NCBI RefSeq assembly: GCF_947631165.1
Contig: NZ_CANRKH010000006.1
Span: forward strand, 41,821 to 105,820
Origin: an uncultured Dysosmobacter sp.
Lineage (GTDB): Bacteria > Bacillota > Clostridia > Oscillospirales > Oscillospiraceae
Reading direction: 5' to 3'
DNA: 64,000 nucleotides
Shown: piece after piece, positions 45,403 to 54,655 of the stretch
Numbering within the stretch: position 1 is the stretch's first letter
How the letters are laid out: each line of letters starts with the position of its first letter
The notes under the pieces: generated by a model
Told to the model about the DNA's origin: nothing
Databases searched by the model: none
The model's input: the letters and a program-made list of their open reading frames with translations, nothing else
Made by a program: the position numbers and the translations under genes

Positions 45403-45915
45403 ATGCCGGGAAAGCGGCAGCCCACCGCACTGGTGGAGGCCAATGGAAGAAAACATCTGACGGAAGCGGAGAAGGACCAGCGCCGGGACCAGGAGGTCCA
45501 CGTGCCGCCGCCGGACAGGGCGGCGCCGCCCCGGTGGCTTCCCAAGCGGCTCCACCGGGAATTTGAGGAGATCGGCGAGATCCTGCTGGCAGCCGGCCTG
45601 TACGCCGAGTTGGACCGGGACGTGCTGGGCCAATATTTCCTGGCCCGGGAACGGTGGCTGAAAGCGGATAAGAAAGCCGCGGCGGCCATCCGGGCCGACG
45701 ACGAAAAGCTGGCCAGGGAGTGGACCAGCGTGCAGGGGACCTATTTCAAGCAGGCCCGCCAGTGCGCCGAGGTCATGGGCCTGTCGGTCACCAGCCGTTG
45801 CCGCATCGTGGTGCCGGCGGCGGTGGTCAACGCGGCAGGGGCGGCCTCGGAGGCTGGAGACGATGAATTTACACAGCGGCTCCGGGCCAGGCAGGCGGCC
45901 GCTATGGATGTGTGA
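45403..45915 (+). CDS. Phage terminase small subunit (P27-like)
   Basis: Position before large terminase; PPRWLPKRLHREFEEIGEILLAAGLYAELDRDVLGQYFLAR. Confidence 0.8.
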   Translation: MPGKRQPTALVEANGRKHLTEAEKDQRRDQEVHVPPPDRAAPPRWLPKRLHREFEEIGEILLAAGLYAELDRDVLGQYFLARERWLKADKKAAAAIRADDEKLAREWTSVQGTYFKQARQCAEVMGLSVTSRCRIVVPAAVVNAAGAASEAGDDEFTQRLRARQAAAMDV

Positions 45916-45918
45916 CAT

Positions 45919-47715
45919 ATGCCAGTTCTTGCGGAGGCCTATATCGACCAGGCGGCGGGCGCTTTTGTGTGCGACTTTGTGGAGCGGCTGCCCCGGACCT
46001 CAGACAGCCAGCCCCTGCGGCTGTTCCCCTGGCAGCGGGAGGTGCTGAGCGAGTTTTACAGCACCATGGAGGCCGACGGGGACACCGGGGAGCGGCTGCG
46101 GAAATACTGGTATCTCTATCTGGAGATCCCCAAGAAGAACGGCAAGAGCGAGCTGGCGGCGGCCCTGGGGCTGTACCACCTGTTTGGCGACGGAGAGTTA
46201 AATGCCGAGGTCTACGTCTGCGCGGCGGACAAGGACAACGCCTCCATCGTGTTCAACGCGGCGGTGTTTATGGTCCAGACCGCCCCCTGGACCGCCAAGA
46301 TGGTGGCCCGGGGCGAGCTGAAGATCCAGGAGTCCCAGAAGAAGATCGTCTACCGCCGGCGGGTCCGCACCGGCAACGGCGGCTTTAAGTGGGTCAGCGT
46401 GGGCGTGATGAAGGTGCTGTCTGCCGAGGCGTACAGCAAGCACGGCTACAAGCCCAGCTGCGTGATCTTTGACGAGCTCCACGCCCAGCCCAACCGGGAT
46501 CTGTGGGACGTGATGACCGGCCAGGCCGGCGACAGCCGGAGGCAGCCGGTGTGGATCGTGCTGACCACCGCGGGCGACGACCCGGACCGCGGCTCCATTG
46601 GCTGGGAGATCCACCAGCAGGCGGTGGCCATCCGGGACGCCCGGCAGCTCCGGCGCATCCGGGCCGAGGGTGGCGATGTGCGGCAGGTGCTCTCCCTGCG
46701 CCATGTGGAGGAGGCGGACCTGCCGGCGGCAGAGGAAGCGCTGCTGGACCGGGACCTGCCCAACTGGCTGCCGGTGCTGTACGGCCTGACGGCCATGTTC
46801 GGCGACGACCCGGACGACCTGGCTAAGATGGATATCTACGACGAGCGGATCTGGTATCTGTGCAACCCCTCTCTGGGTCTGAACCTGTCCCTGCGGAAGG
46901 TGCGGGCGGCGGCCAGGGATGCCAAATTGAACGAGGCCAACGAGAAGCTGTTCCGATGGCTGCGGCTGAACCAGTGGATCGCTGTGAAGGCCGTGTCGTG
47001 GATCTCCCTGACGCTGTACGACAAGTGCCAGTGGGGCCCCAGCAAAAAGGCGGAACGGGAAGCCTGGCTGGAGCAGCTGAGGGGGAAGCTGTGCTACGGC
47101 GGTGTGGACCTCTCCACCAGCCGGGACATGACGGCCTTTGTGCTGCTGTTCCCGCCCCAGCCGGGGCTGGATACGGCGGTGCTGCTGCCCACCATCTGGC
47201 GGCCGGGCGGCACCGTTTTGGAGGCGGAAAAACGGGACCACGTCCCATACAGGGACTGGGAGCGGGCCGGCTTCCTGCGGCTGTGCGATGGGGACACCAT
47301 CGACTATGACGAGATCGAGACGGAGATCAAGCGGGCGGCGGAGATCTACGATCTGAAGCTGGTGGGCTTCGACCCCTATCTGAGCCGGACCATCACCCAG
47401 CGGCTGACGCCCCATGTCAACGTCATCGAGATCCCCCAGGACCTGAAGAACATGAGCCCCGCCATGAAGGAGATCGACATGCTGATGGCCAAGCGGGAGC
47501 TGCTGCATGTGCATAACACCTGCTTCCGGTGGACCTTTGGCAATGTGCGGTGCTACGAGGACGGCAACGGGAACCTGAAGCCCCAGAAGCACCGCTCCAC
47601 CGGCCGCATCGACCCCGCCGTGGCCTCCATCATCGCGGTGGCGGTGTGGATGATCGCGAGAAACCAGAAGCCGGACCTGGCGGAGGTCATGCGGACACGG
47701 GACTATCATTTGTGA
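45919..47715 (+). CDS. terL: Phage terminase large subunit
   Basis: RKYWYLYLEIPKKNGKSELAAALGLY Walker A; CVIFDELHAQPN; CYGGVDLSTSRDMTAFVLLF nuclease. Confidence 0.95.
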   Translation: MPVLAEAYIDQAAGAFVCDFVERLPRTSDSQPLRLFPWQREVLSEFYSTMEADGDTGERLRKYWYLYLEIPKKNGKSELAAALGLYHLFGDGELNAEVYVCAADKDNASIVFNAAVFMVQTAPWTAKMVARGELKIQESQKKIVYRRRVRTGNGGFKWVSVGVMKVLSAEAYSKHGYKPSCVIFDELHAQPNRDLWDVMTGQAGDSRRQPVWIVLTTAGDDPDRGSIGWEIHQQAVAIRDARQLRRIRAEGGDVRQVLSLRHVEEADLPAAEEALLDRDLPNWLPVLYGLTAMFGDDPDDLAKMDIYDERIWYLCNPSLGLNLSLRKVRAAARDAKLNEANEKLFRWLRLNQWIAVKAVSWISLTLYDKCQWGPSKKAEREAWLEQLRGKLCYGGVDLSTSRDMTAFVLLFPPQPGLDTAVLLPTIWRPGGTVLEAEKRDHVPYRDWERAGFLRLCDGDTIDYDEIETEIKRAAEIYDLKLVGFDPYLSRTITQRLTPHVNVIEIPQDLKNMSPAMKEIDMLMAKRELLHVHNTCFRWTFGNVRCYEDGNGNLKPQKHRSTGRIDPAVASIIAVAVWMIARNQKPDLAEVMRTRDYHL

Positions 47716-47739
47716 CGCCGGGAGGCGGAAAGGAGTTTT

Positions 47740-47919
47740 ATGAAACAGCTTGTGAACGGATTTGTGGCCCATTTGCCGGAGGTGACGCTTCTGGCGGGAG
47801 CCGCCGCTGTGGCGGTGGGCGTGGGGATGCTGTGTCTGCCGGCGGGGGTGATCACCGGCGGCGTACTGGCCATGGCCGGAGCGGTGTTCTCCATCTGGGG
47901 GGCAGGTGACGGCAAGTGA
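47740..47919 (+). CDS. Small hydrophobic phage protein (59 aa)
   Basis: MKQLVNGFVAHLPEVTLLAGAAAVAVGVGMLCLPAGVITGGVLAMAGAVFSIWGAGDGK; SD GGAG. Confidence 0.6.
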   Translation: MKQLVNGFVAHLPEVTLLAGAAAVAVGVGMLCLPAGVITGGVLAMAGAVFSIWGAGDGK

Positions 47920-49247
47920 GTCTGCGGAACGGCCTGGTCAGAGCCGGGCGGACACTGGACAGTCCCCGGAAGAGCCTGTGCGGCGTGATGCGGACGCTGA
48001 CGCTGGACGATCCCGCCGGATGGCTGACGGGTGACAGCGCCGTGGGCATGAGCCGGGACCGGGCAATGAAGATCTCCACGGTGAACCGGTGCGTGGAGGT
48101 GCTGTCCAACAGCATGGCGGTGCTGCCGGTGTACATCATGAACGAGGGGACCAAGCAGCGGCTGCCGGAGCACCATTTGGGCCGGGTCCTGTGGGGCCGG
48201 TCCAACGAGGCCATGACCACCTTCGACTACCAGCGGCTGATGCTGTGCAACGAACTGCTGCGGGGGAACGCCTATGCGTGGATCTATCGAGATCCCAGCT
48301 CCGGCCATCCTCGGGAGCTGATCCCCCTGCCGCCGGACTATGTGTCCATCCATGTGGACACGGCGGGGCATCTCTGGTACTTCTTTACCCACCCCGTCAC
48401 AGGGGAGACGACCATGCTCCGGCCGGATGATGTGCTGCACTACAAGGCGTACAGCGAGGACGGCATCGAGGGCGTGAGCGTGCTGCGGCGGGCGTCCATG
48501 ACGCTGGACACGGCCAGGGCGGCCCAGCAGTATGAGAACAGTACCTGGCGGAGCGGCGGCCAGCCCTCCGGCATCCTGACCACGGAGAGCGACCTGGGCA
48601 GGGCCATCGAGGTGGTGCAGCCGGACGGCACCAAGGTCCTGATGGACCCCAAGGAACGGCTGCGGCAGTCCTGGGAATCCTGCCACCGGGGGGCGGGAAA
48701 CGCCTTCCGTGTGGCCGTGCTGGACATGGGTTTGAAGTATCAGCCCATCAGCATGACGAACTCCGACGCCCAGTTTGTGGAGAGCAGCGAGATCCGGGTC
48801 GCGGATGTGTGCCGCTTCTTCGGCGTGCCGCTGCACCTGGCCTTTGCCGGAAAGCAGAGCTACGAATCCAATGAGCAAAACGGCATTGAGTTCGTCAACT
48901 ACACTCTGCTGGCTTATGAAACGCAGTGGGGCCAGGAGGATACCTACAAGCTCCTTCTGCCCGGTGAGCGGGACCAGGGCTTTCGGATCAAACGGGAGCT
49001 GAAGGTGTTCCTGAAGGGCGACACCGCGGCCCAGTCGGCCTGGTACCGGACCATGCGGGAGATCAGCTGCTTGAACGCCGACGAGATCCGGGCGCTGGAG
49101 GACATGGGAGAGATCCCGGGCGGCGATCAGTATTACGCCAACTGGGGCTTCGGACCCCTGGAGGACTGGGCGCGGCTGAGCGTGCTGCGGGCCCTGGGAG
49201 GACAGACAGGCGCTAATGCGCCGGGAGGAAACGAGAATGGCGAATGA
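47916..49247 (+). CDS. Phage portal protein (HK97 family)
   Basis: INRCVEVL-like STVNRCVEVLSNSMAVLPVYI; GVPLHLAFAGKQSYESNEQNGIEFVNYTLL. Confidence 0.92.
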   Translation: MSLRNGLVRAGRTLDSPRKSLCGVMRTLTLDDPAGWLTGDSAVGMSRDRAMKISTVNRCVEVLSNSMAVLPVYIMNEGTKQRLPEHHLGRVLWGRSNEAMTTFDYQRLMLCNELLRGNAYAWIYRDPSSGHPRELIPLPPDYVSIHVDTAGHLWYFFTHPVTGETTMLRPDDVLHYKAYSEDGIEGVSVLRRASMTLDTARAAQQYENSTWRSGGQPSGILTTESDLGRAIEVVQPDGTKVLMDPKERLRQSWESCHRGAGNAFRVAVLDMGLKYQPISMTNSDAQFVESSEIRVADVCRFFGVPLHLAFAGKQSYESNEQNGIEFVNYTLLAYETQWGQEDTYKLLLPGERDQGFRIKRELKVFLKGDTAAQSAWYRTMREISCLNADEIRALEDMGEIPGGDQYYANWGFGPLEDWARLSVLRALGGQTGANAPGGNENGE

Positions 49248-49935
49248 GATCTTGAAAGCCGCCCATGTGGAAAAACAGGCGGCAAACGACGGGGAGCTGG
49301 CGCTCATCAACCGCCAGACGCTGCGGGCGCTGACGGCGGAGGAGGTCTACACTTTTCGGCTGGCGGCCTGTGACAACCAGGTGGACCGGGACAGTGAGCG
49401 GTTCACCGAGGCCACGCTGGAGGGCCTGGCCTCCCTGTTCGTGGGAAAGCCCGTCCTGATGGACCACCTCTGGAGCGCGGGGACGCAGACGGCTCGGGTC
49501 TATGCCGGAAGCGTTGAGGCCTCCGGCGGCGTCAAGCGCCTGGTCCTGCGGTGCTACATGCCCCGGACGGAGAAAACGGCGGAGACCATCACCGCCATCG
49601 AAACCGGCATTCTGCGGGAGTGCAGCGTTGGCTGCGCGGTGGAGCGGGTCATCTGCTCCATCTGCGGCGCGAACCAGACGGAGACGTGCTGCCGGCACAG
49701 GCCGGGCCGGGAATACGACGGCCAGGTGTGCCACATGGACCTGGACGGCGCCAGGGACGCCTATGAGGTCTCCCTGGTGGCGGTCCCGGCTCAGGCGGAG
49801 GCCGGCATCGTGAAAAGCAAGCGGTACGGCGGCAAGGAGGCCCCGGAGGTCCCGGAAGAGTCCGGGGATGATGAAGAACTGAAAATGGCCCAGGCCATTC
49901 AGGAACAAGAAGAAAAACGATATGGAGGTATGTGA
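49237..49935 (+). CDS. Prohead protease-like protein
   Basis: GKPVLMDHLWSAGTQTARV...GILRECSVGCAV; Cys/His insert; between portal and capsid. Confidence 0.75.
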   Translation: MANEILKAAHVEKQAANDGELALINRQTLRALTAEEVYTFRLAACDNQVDRDSERFTEATLEGLASLFVGKPVLMDHLWSAGTQTARVYAGSVEASGGVKRLVLRCYMPRTEKTAETITAIETGILRECSVGCAVERVICSICGANQTETCCRHRPGREYDGQVCHMDLDGARDAYEVSLVAVPAQAEAGIVKSKRYGGKEAPEVPEESGDDEELKMAQAIQEQEEKRYGGM

Positions 49936-49938
49936 AAG

Positions 49939-51168
49939 ATGACGTATCAGGAACTGCTGGAGCTGAAAAGCAAGCGCGCCCTGAAGCTGGCCGAGGGCAA
50001 GGATCTGCTGGCCAAGAAGGATTTTGAGGCCCACAAGACCCTGATGGGGGATGTGGAGAAGATGAATACGGAGATCGACGCCGCTGAAAAGCAGCTGGCC
50101 GAGGAGGGCCGGTTTGCCGACGGCGACGACAAGCTGAAGGGCCTGTATGCTGAGTTCAAGGCCCGCCAGGAGGAGAAGGCCAAGGGCAAGAAGGTGGACG
50201 ATATCCGCAGGACCAACGAGTATGCGGAGACCTTTGCCAAGGCCCTGCGGAACGGCGTGAAGGTGAAGCAGGTGTGGGGAAGCGAGGAGTACGGTATCCT
50301 GGGCAAGGCCCTGACGGAGACCGGCGGCACGCCGGAGGGCTCTGACGGCGGCTTCCTGGTGCCCGCCGAATTTGACAACATGATCCACGAGTACGAGAAG
50401 GAGTACGTGGATCTGGCGCAGTTCTTCACGGTGGAGAGTGTCCGCAGCCTCAGCGGCTGGCGTGCCGTGGAGCAGGGCAAGCGGAAGCCCCTGCCCAAGA
50501 TTGCGGAGATGGGCAACATCGGCAAGGATGACCAGCCCAAGTTCAGCAAGGTGACCTACACCGTGGAGAAGTACGGTGACCGGCTGCCGGTGTCCTCCGA
50601 GCTGATGGAGGACAACACCGCCGGCCTGCTCCAGTATCTGGCGGGCTGGTTTGCCCCCAAGTACATCCTGACCAAGAATACCCTGCTGCTGAGCCTGCTG
50701 ACCGGCCTGGCCACGGAGATCTCTCTGGCCGCGGGCACCGAGGCCAAGCAGCTGCGGAAGGCCCTCATCAAGAATCTGAACACCGCCCACAGCATGGCGG
50801 CCGTGCTGCTGACCAACCAGGACGGCTATGCGGAGATGGACGGCTGGGAGGACAAGAACGGCCGGGGCCTGCTGGTGCCCAATCCCGCGGACCCCAACGT
50901 GTACCGCATGATGGGCCGCCGGGTAGTCTACGCAGACAACGACCTGATCCCCAATGAGACCTCCAAGACGCCCATCTATGCGGGCAATTTCAAAGCCCTG
51001 GGCACGCTGTTCGTCCGCAAGGGCATTGAAGTGGCGGCCACCGACGTGGGCGGCGACGCCTGGGCCACGGACAGCTATGAGATCCGCGGCCTGTGCCGCC
51101 TGGCCGCTGTCACTATGGACGAAAAGGCCGCCTTCAAGGCGACCATCGGCACCGGCGCCGCCGGTTGA
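49939..51168 (+). CDS. Phage major capsid protein (HK97 fold)
   Basis: N-terminal coiled-coil; GGTPEGSDGGFLVPAEFDNMIHEYEK; VLLTNQDGYAEMDGWEDKNGRGLLVP. Confidence 0.95.
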   Translation: MTYQELLELKSKRALKLAEGKDLLAKKDFEAHKTLMGDVEKMNTEIDAAEKQLAEEGRFADGDDKLKGLYAEFKARQEEKAKGKKVDDIRRTNEYAETFAKALRNGVKVKQVWGSEEYGILGKALTETGGTPEGSDGGFLVPAEFDNMIHEYEKEYVDLAQFFTVESVRSLSGWRAVEQGKRKPLPKIAEMGNIGKDDQPKFSKVTYTVEKYGDRLPVSSELMEDNTAGLLQYLAGWFAPKYILTKNTLLLSLLTGLATEISLAAGTEAKQLRKALIKNLNTAHSMAAVLLTNQDGYAEMDGWEDKNGRGLLVPNPADPNVYRMMGRRVVYADNDLIPNETSKTPIYAGNFKALGTLFVRKGIEVAATDVGGDAWATDSYEIRGLCRLAAVTMDEKAAFKATIGTGAAG

Positions 51169-51182
51169 TGGGAGGTATTGGA

Positions 51183-51542
51183 ATGGGTAAGAAGAAAACC
51201 ACCGCTCCTGCACCGGAGACCGTGAACGTGGCGCCGCCCCAGGCCAAGACAGACGCAGAACTGCCCGCGGCGGCTGAGGGCGTTGCTGTGGAGGATATCT
51301 TCCCCGAAGGGGCGGACGCCGGCGAGCTGGTCATGGTGGTTCCCGCCAGCGGCCTGAACCTGCGGGAGGGCCCCGGCGTGAACTTCCCTGTCGCGGAGGT
51401 GCTGCCGGAGGCCGCTGTGCTGGCGGTGCAGCCCCTGCCCTGCGGCGCGGAGGTGCCCGGCTGGGCGCTGGTCCACACCGGAGCGCGTACTGGCTGGGTA
51501 GACAGCCGGTACATCCAGGCTTTGACGCTGGCGGAGGGCTGA
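51183..51542 (+). CDS. Bacterial SH3-domain protein in head module
   Basis: MVVPASGLNLREGPGVNFPVAEVLPEAAVLAVQPLPCGAEVPGWALVHTGARTGWVDSRYIQ. Confidence 0.75.
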   Translation: MGKKKTTAPAPETVNVAPPQAKTDAELPAAAEGVAVEDIFPEGADAGELVMVVPASGLNLREGPGVNFPVAEVLPEAAVLAVQPLPCGAEVPGWALVHTGARTGWVDSRYIQALTLAEG

Positions 51543-51545
51543 GCC

Positions 51546-51866
51546 ATGGCGGAGCTGACGGAGGTTCGGCAGGCGGAGCTGATGGCCTACTGCCGTATCG
51601 ACGAGCTGGGGCCGGGAGAGGATACCCTGCTGGCCGCGCTGTACAGCAGCGCGGTGGGCTATATGACCCAGGCTGGTGTCAGTGAACCGGCGGCGGGAAC
51701 GGACCGGCGGTGCCAGTATGACCTGTGTGTGAACTATCTGGTCCTGGACGGTTACGACCGGCGGGAGGTAACGATCACGGGAACCATCGTTGCGGCAAAT
51801 CCTGTTTTCCGCCAGCTGCTGAACCAGCTGAAATTCACGGAGCCGGTGCCCGAATCGGGCACATAA
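51546..51866 (+). CDS. Phage head-tail connector protein
   Basis: MAELTEVRQAELMAYCRIDELGPGEDTLLAALYSSAVGYM; position. Confidence 0.85.
   Translation: MAELTEVRQAELMAYCRIDELGPGEDTLLAALYSSAVGYMTQAGVSEPAAGTDRRCQYDLCVNYLVLDGYDRREVTITGTIVAANPVFRQLLNQLKFTEPVPESGT
51846..51862. promoter_or_regulatory. Prophage 17-bp palindrome, site 5
   Basis: GTGCCCGAATCGGGCAC at connector 3' end. Confidence 0.85.
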
Positions 51867-51876
51867 GGAGGCAGTC

Positions 51877-52224
51877 ATGGAAGTCAACGCCGGAAAGCTG
51901 AACAAGCGCATCCAGATCCTGCGGTACACGGAGACGCGGAACGGGGCCGGGTATCTGGCCCCGGCCGCGGAGCCGGAGGTGGTACACAGCTGCTGGGCAC
52001 AGTTCTCCCGGACCTCCGGCACGGAGGCCCAGAAGCAGGGAGCGGATCTGGGCGAGGTGAAAGCCCGCTTTCTGATCCGCTGCACCCGGAAGCCCATCGA
52101 CCGAAAGATGTTTGTCCGGTACCGGGGCGGCGACTACGAGATCCAGTACATCAACGACTACGGAGACAGCCACGAATACATCGAGCTCTGGTGCCAGTGG
52201 CGGAGCCTGGAGGGAAGGCCATGA
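51877..52224 (+). CDS. Phage head closure / head-tail adaptor protein
   Basis: AGKLNKRIQILRYTETRNGAGYLAPAAEPEVVHSCWAQFSRTSGTEA. Confidence 0.85.
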   Translation: MEVNAGKLNKRIQILRYTETRNGAGYLAPAAEPEVVHSCWAQFSRTSGTEAQKQGADLGEVKARFLIRCTRKPIDRKMFVRYRGGDYEIQYINDYGDSHEYIELWCQWRSLEGRP

Positions 52225-52577
52225 GCTTGAATGAGACGATCATCACGGCGCTGTCGCCGCTGGGATATCCGGTAAGGCCGGACCGATACAAGGGAGATGA
52301 GCCGGTATACCTGACATTCAACTACAATAGGCAGTGCAGGCTGTTTGCCAATGATATGCCGCAGTTTGACATCTGCTTTGTGCAGGTCCATCTCTTTGCG
52401 CCCTGTGGCTGGGACAGCGAAGCGGTCCGGCTGGAGATCAAGCAGAAGTTATTTGCGGCGGGATTCACCTGGCCCGAGGAAACGGACGCCGGAAGCGGTG
52501 ATGAGACATTGGACCCGGAGGGACAGCACATCGTTTTCGAGTGCGAGATCGGGGAAGGGGTGGAAGTGGATGGCTAA
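52221..52577 (+). CDS. Tail completion-type neck protein
   Basis: Position; MSLNETIITALSPLGYPVRPDRYKGDEPVYLTFN. Confidence 0.65.
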   Translation: MSLNETIITALSPLGYPVRPDRYKGDEPVYLTFNYNRQCRLFANDMPQFDICFVQVHLFAPCGWDSEAVRLEIKQKLFAAGFTWPEETDAGSGDETLDPEGQHIVFECEIGEGVEVDG

Positions 52578-53067
52578 ATTGGATCTGGGCGATTGGGACG
52601 GCCTGATGCTGGACCTGGAAGAGATCGCCGACCTTCCTGACGATGTTGCGGAAGAAATGCTGGATGCGGAGGCGGATATCGTACTTGCGGCCCAACGCAG
52701 CGAGGCTGAAAAGCTAGGCATGTATACCGGTTACGACACGCACAACAATACCCGGGATACATCTCCCACCAACTCGCTGCCGGGGCAGACCAGGAAGTAT
52801 TCCACCAAAGAGCTTGCAAAATCCATCAAAAAGGGGAAGATGCAGGTCGATGGCGGAAAGCGGTCTAAACACATCTATTTTTCCGGCAGCCGCAAACGCG
52901 GCAAAAACAGAACAAAAAACTCCGAAATCGCATTTTTCAATGAGTTCGGCACCCGAACTATCAACGCCCGAAATTTTATCTGGGTAGCCAACGAAAAGTC
53001 CGCAGGCGCGGCTGTGCAGGCGGCGGCAGAAGTCTATGACAAATTCTTGAAATCAAAAAATCTGTAA
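52570..53067 (+). CDS. HK97 gp10-like phage protein
   Basis: IAFFNEFGTRTINARNFIWVANEKSAGAAVQAAAEVYDKFLKSKNL. Confidence 0.8.
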   Translation: MAKLDLGDWDGLMLDLEEIADLPDDVAEEMLDAEADIVLAAQRSEAEKLGMYTGYDTHNNTRDTSPTNSLPGQTRKYSTKELAKSIKKGKMQVDGGKRSKHIYFSGSRKRGKNRTKNSEIAFFNEFGTRTINARNFIWVANEKSAGAAVQAAAEVYDKFLKSKNL

Positions 53068-53082
53068 ACGGAGGTTCATCAC

Positions 53083-53664
53083 ATGAGCAAGGTTCGGATG
53101 GGGTGCAAGTATCCCAGATTTGCGGCAATCGCTGCTGAGACGCCCACCACACGGCCCACCTACGACAGCAAGATCACCGATATCGGCGAGGCCATTGCGG
53201 CAAACCTGACGATCAATTATGCGACCGGAGAGCTGTACAGCAATGACGCACTGAACATCAAAGCGGAGGAGTTCGCCAGCGGCACCATCGCCATGGAGAC
53301 CGACGGCCTGGAAAGCGAAGTGTACGCGGCACTGTTCGGCGCGAAGCTGGACGCGGAAAGTAAAGAGGTCTCCCATTCCGCAGAGGATGTGGCGCCCTGC
53401 GGTGGCCTTGGCTATTACACCCGCATGATGGACAAGACGAAGAAGGTCTATTATGAGGGGCACTACTTCCCCAAGGTCCAGGCAACACTGAGCGGGGCAA
53501 ATGCCAGCACAAAGAGTGGCTCTATCAACTTTACCACCGCCAGCGTGAATTTCACAGTGATGCGGTGCGGGAGCGGCGAGTTCTGGGTCCATGAGGTGTT
53601 TGAGACCGAGGCGGCAGCCAAGAGCTGGGTGGACGGCTGCCTGTCTCCCGCAGTCTCTGGCTGA
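53083..53664 (+). CDS. Phage major tail protein
   Basis: MSKVRMGCKYPRFAAIAAETPTTRPTYDSKITDIGEAIAANLTINYATGELYSNDA; position. Confidence 0.85.
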   Translation: MSKVRMGCKYPRFAAIAAETPTTRPTYDSKITDIGEAIAANLTINYATGELYSNDALNIKAEEFASGTIAMETDGLESEVYAALFGAKLDAESKEVSHSAEDVAPCGGLGYYTRMMDKTKKVYYEGHYFPKVQATLSGANASTKSGSINFTTASVNFTVMRCGSGEFWVHEVFETEAAAKSWVDGCLSPAVSG

Positions 53665-53674
53665 TAATGAAAAC

Positions 53675-53701
53675 GCGGGAGAGGGATCTCCCCTCTCCCG
53701 C
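53675..53701 (+). promoter_or_regulatory. Strong RNA hairpin after major tail gene
   Basis: GCGGGAGAGGG-ATCT-CCCCTCTCCCGC, no U tract. Confidence 0.6.
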
Positions 53702-53715
53702 TGTGAGGTAGTGCC

Positions 53716-54105
53716 ATGAAAACAGTCAAAATCACACTGGCAGGGCAGGACTATTACCTGACTTTCAACGGGGTAGCCATGTTTGCCCTAGAAGACGTGT
53801 TCGGCGGCAATAACGCCTATTTCGAAAAGTCCGCCGTTCCAGGGCGGGAGGGCTTCGAGGCGGTCTGCAAGGCGGCGGCGATCCTGGCGGAGCAGGGGGA
53901 GCTGGCGCGGCGGGCCCTGGGCTATGACAAAGGCCCCATCCCTACAGAGGAGCATCTGATGACGTGCTCCGCGCCGGTGGACCTTCTGCGGCTGCGGCAG
54001 GCGAACCTTGCCGCAATCGTGGCCGGATACGGCAGAGAAGTGGAATCCGATGGACCTGTGGATCTGGAGCTGCTGGAGCTGGATCGAAAGCGGGGAAAAG
54101 ACTGA
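53716..54105 (+). CDS. Tail assembly chaperone (gpG-like, 0-frame product)
   Basis: Between major tail and tape measure genes; ends just after GGGAAAA slippery site. Confidence 0.85.
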   Translation: MKTVKITLAGQDYYLTFNGVAMFALEDVFGGNNAYFEKSAVPGREGFEAVCKAAAILAEQGELARRALGYDKGPIPTEEHLMTCSAPVDLLRLRQANLAAIVAGYGREVESDGPVDLELLELDRKRGKD

Positions 54106-54230
54106 CCCGGGCACATTATCTGCGCATGGCCTCCTGCCTGGGTCTGGATGCGATGGAGGCCATGCGGATGTGTCCGGGTCTGGTGTTTGATATGTGGGAG
54201 CTGTACACGGCAAAAAGGGAAACCGAGTGA
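53716..54230 (+). CDS. Tail assembly chaperone gpGT-like -1 frameshift product (join 53716..54099, 54099..54230; predicted 171 aa)
   Basis: G GGA AAA heptamer at 54093-54099; -1 frame continues RLTRAHYLRMASCLGLDAMEAMRMCPGLVFDMWELYTAKRETE. Confidence 0.8.
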
Positions 54231-54236
54231 ATCTCT

Positions 54237-54575
54237 TCAGATCTCCCAGCCGCGCTTATGCATGGTGGTGCAGATAAAGCGATACAGTTCGTTTGTTGTC
54301 ATGCCATAGCAATTCCGAGCGTATAGCGTATCTCTGGCATAAAATGACCAATTTGTATTCTTTCGCTGCTCTGGAGACATTTGCTCGATCTCCGCAACGA
54401 CCTGCCGCTTGAGGCTCTTGATGCGTTTCTTCTTTTGATATTCCATGCGTGGGACACGGAAGAGCTTTGGGAACAAAGGCGTGCGGATGATGATCGCATT
54501 GAGGATCCAGCAAAATGCGAAAAAGAGCAGCCACGGCAGAACCGGTCCACACTCCAGCAGCGGTACCCACATCAT
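54237..54575 (-). CDS. Hypothetical membrane protein, reverse-strand moron
   Basis: SD GAGGAGGG; MMWVPLLECGPVLPWLLFFAFCWILNAIII TM; own promoter. Confidence 0.75.
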   Translation of the reverse strand: MMWVPLLECGPVLPWLLFFAFCWILNAIIIRTPLFPKLFRVPRMEYQKKKRIKSLKRQVVAEIEQMSPEQRKNTNWSFYARDTLYARNCYGMTTNELYRFICTTMHKRGWEI

Positions 54576-54609
54576 GCATCCCTCCTCAATTTTTCTGCTA
54601 TCCGTAGAT

Positions 54610-54638
54610 ATTATATCATCAAAGTTCAGGCCGCGCAA
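54610..54638 (-). promoter_or_regulatory. Promoter of the reverse-strand moron
   Basis: Minus strand TTGCGC-17-TATAAT. Confidence 0.6.
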
Positions 54639-54655
54639 CAGGAAATGGAGGCTCT

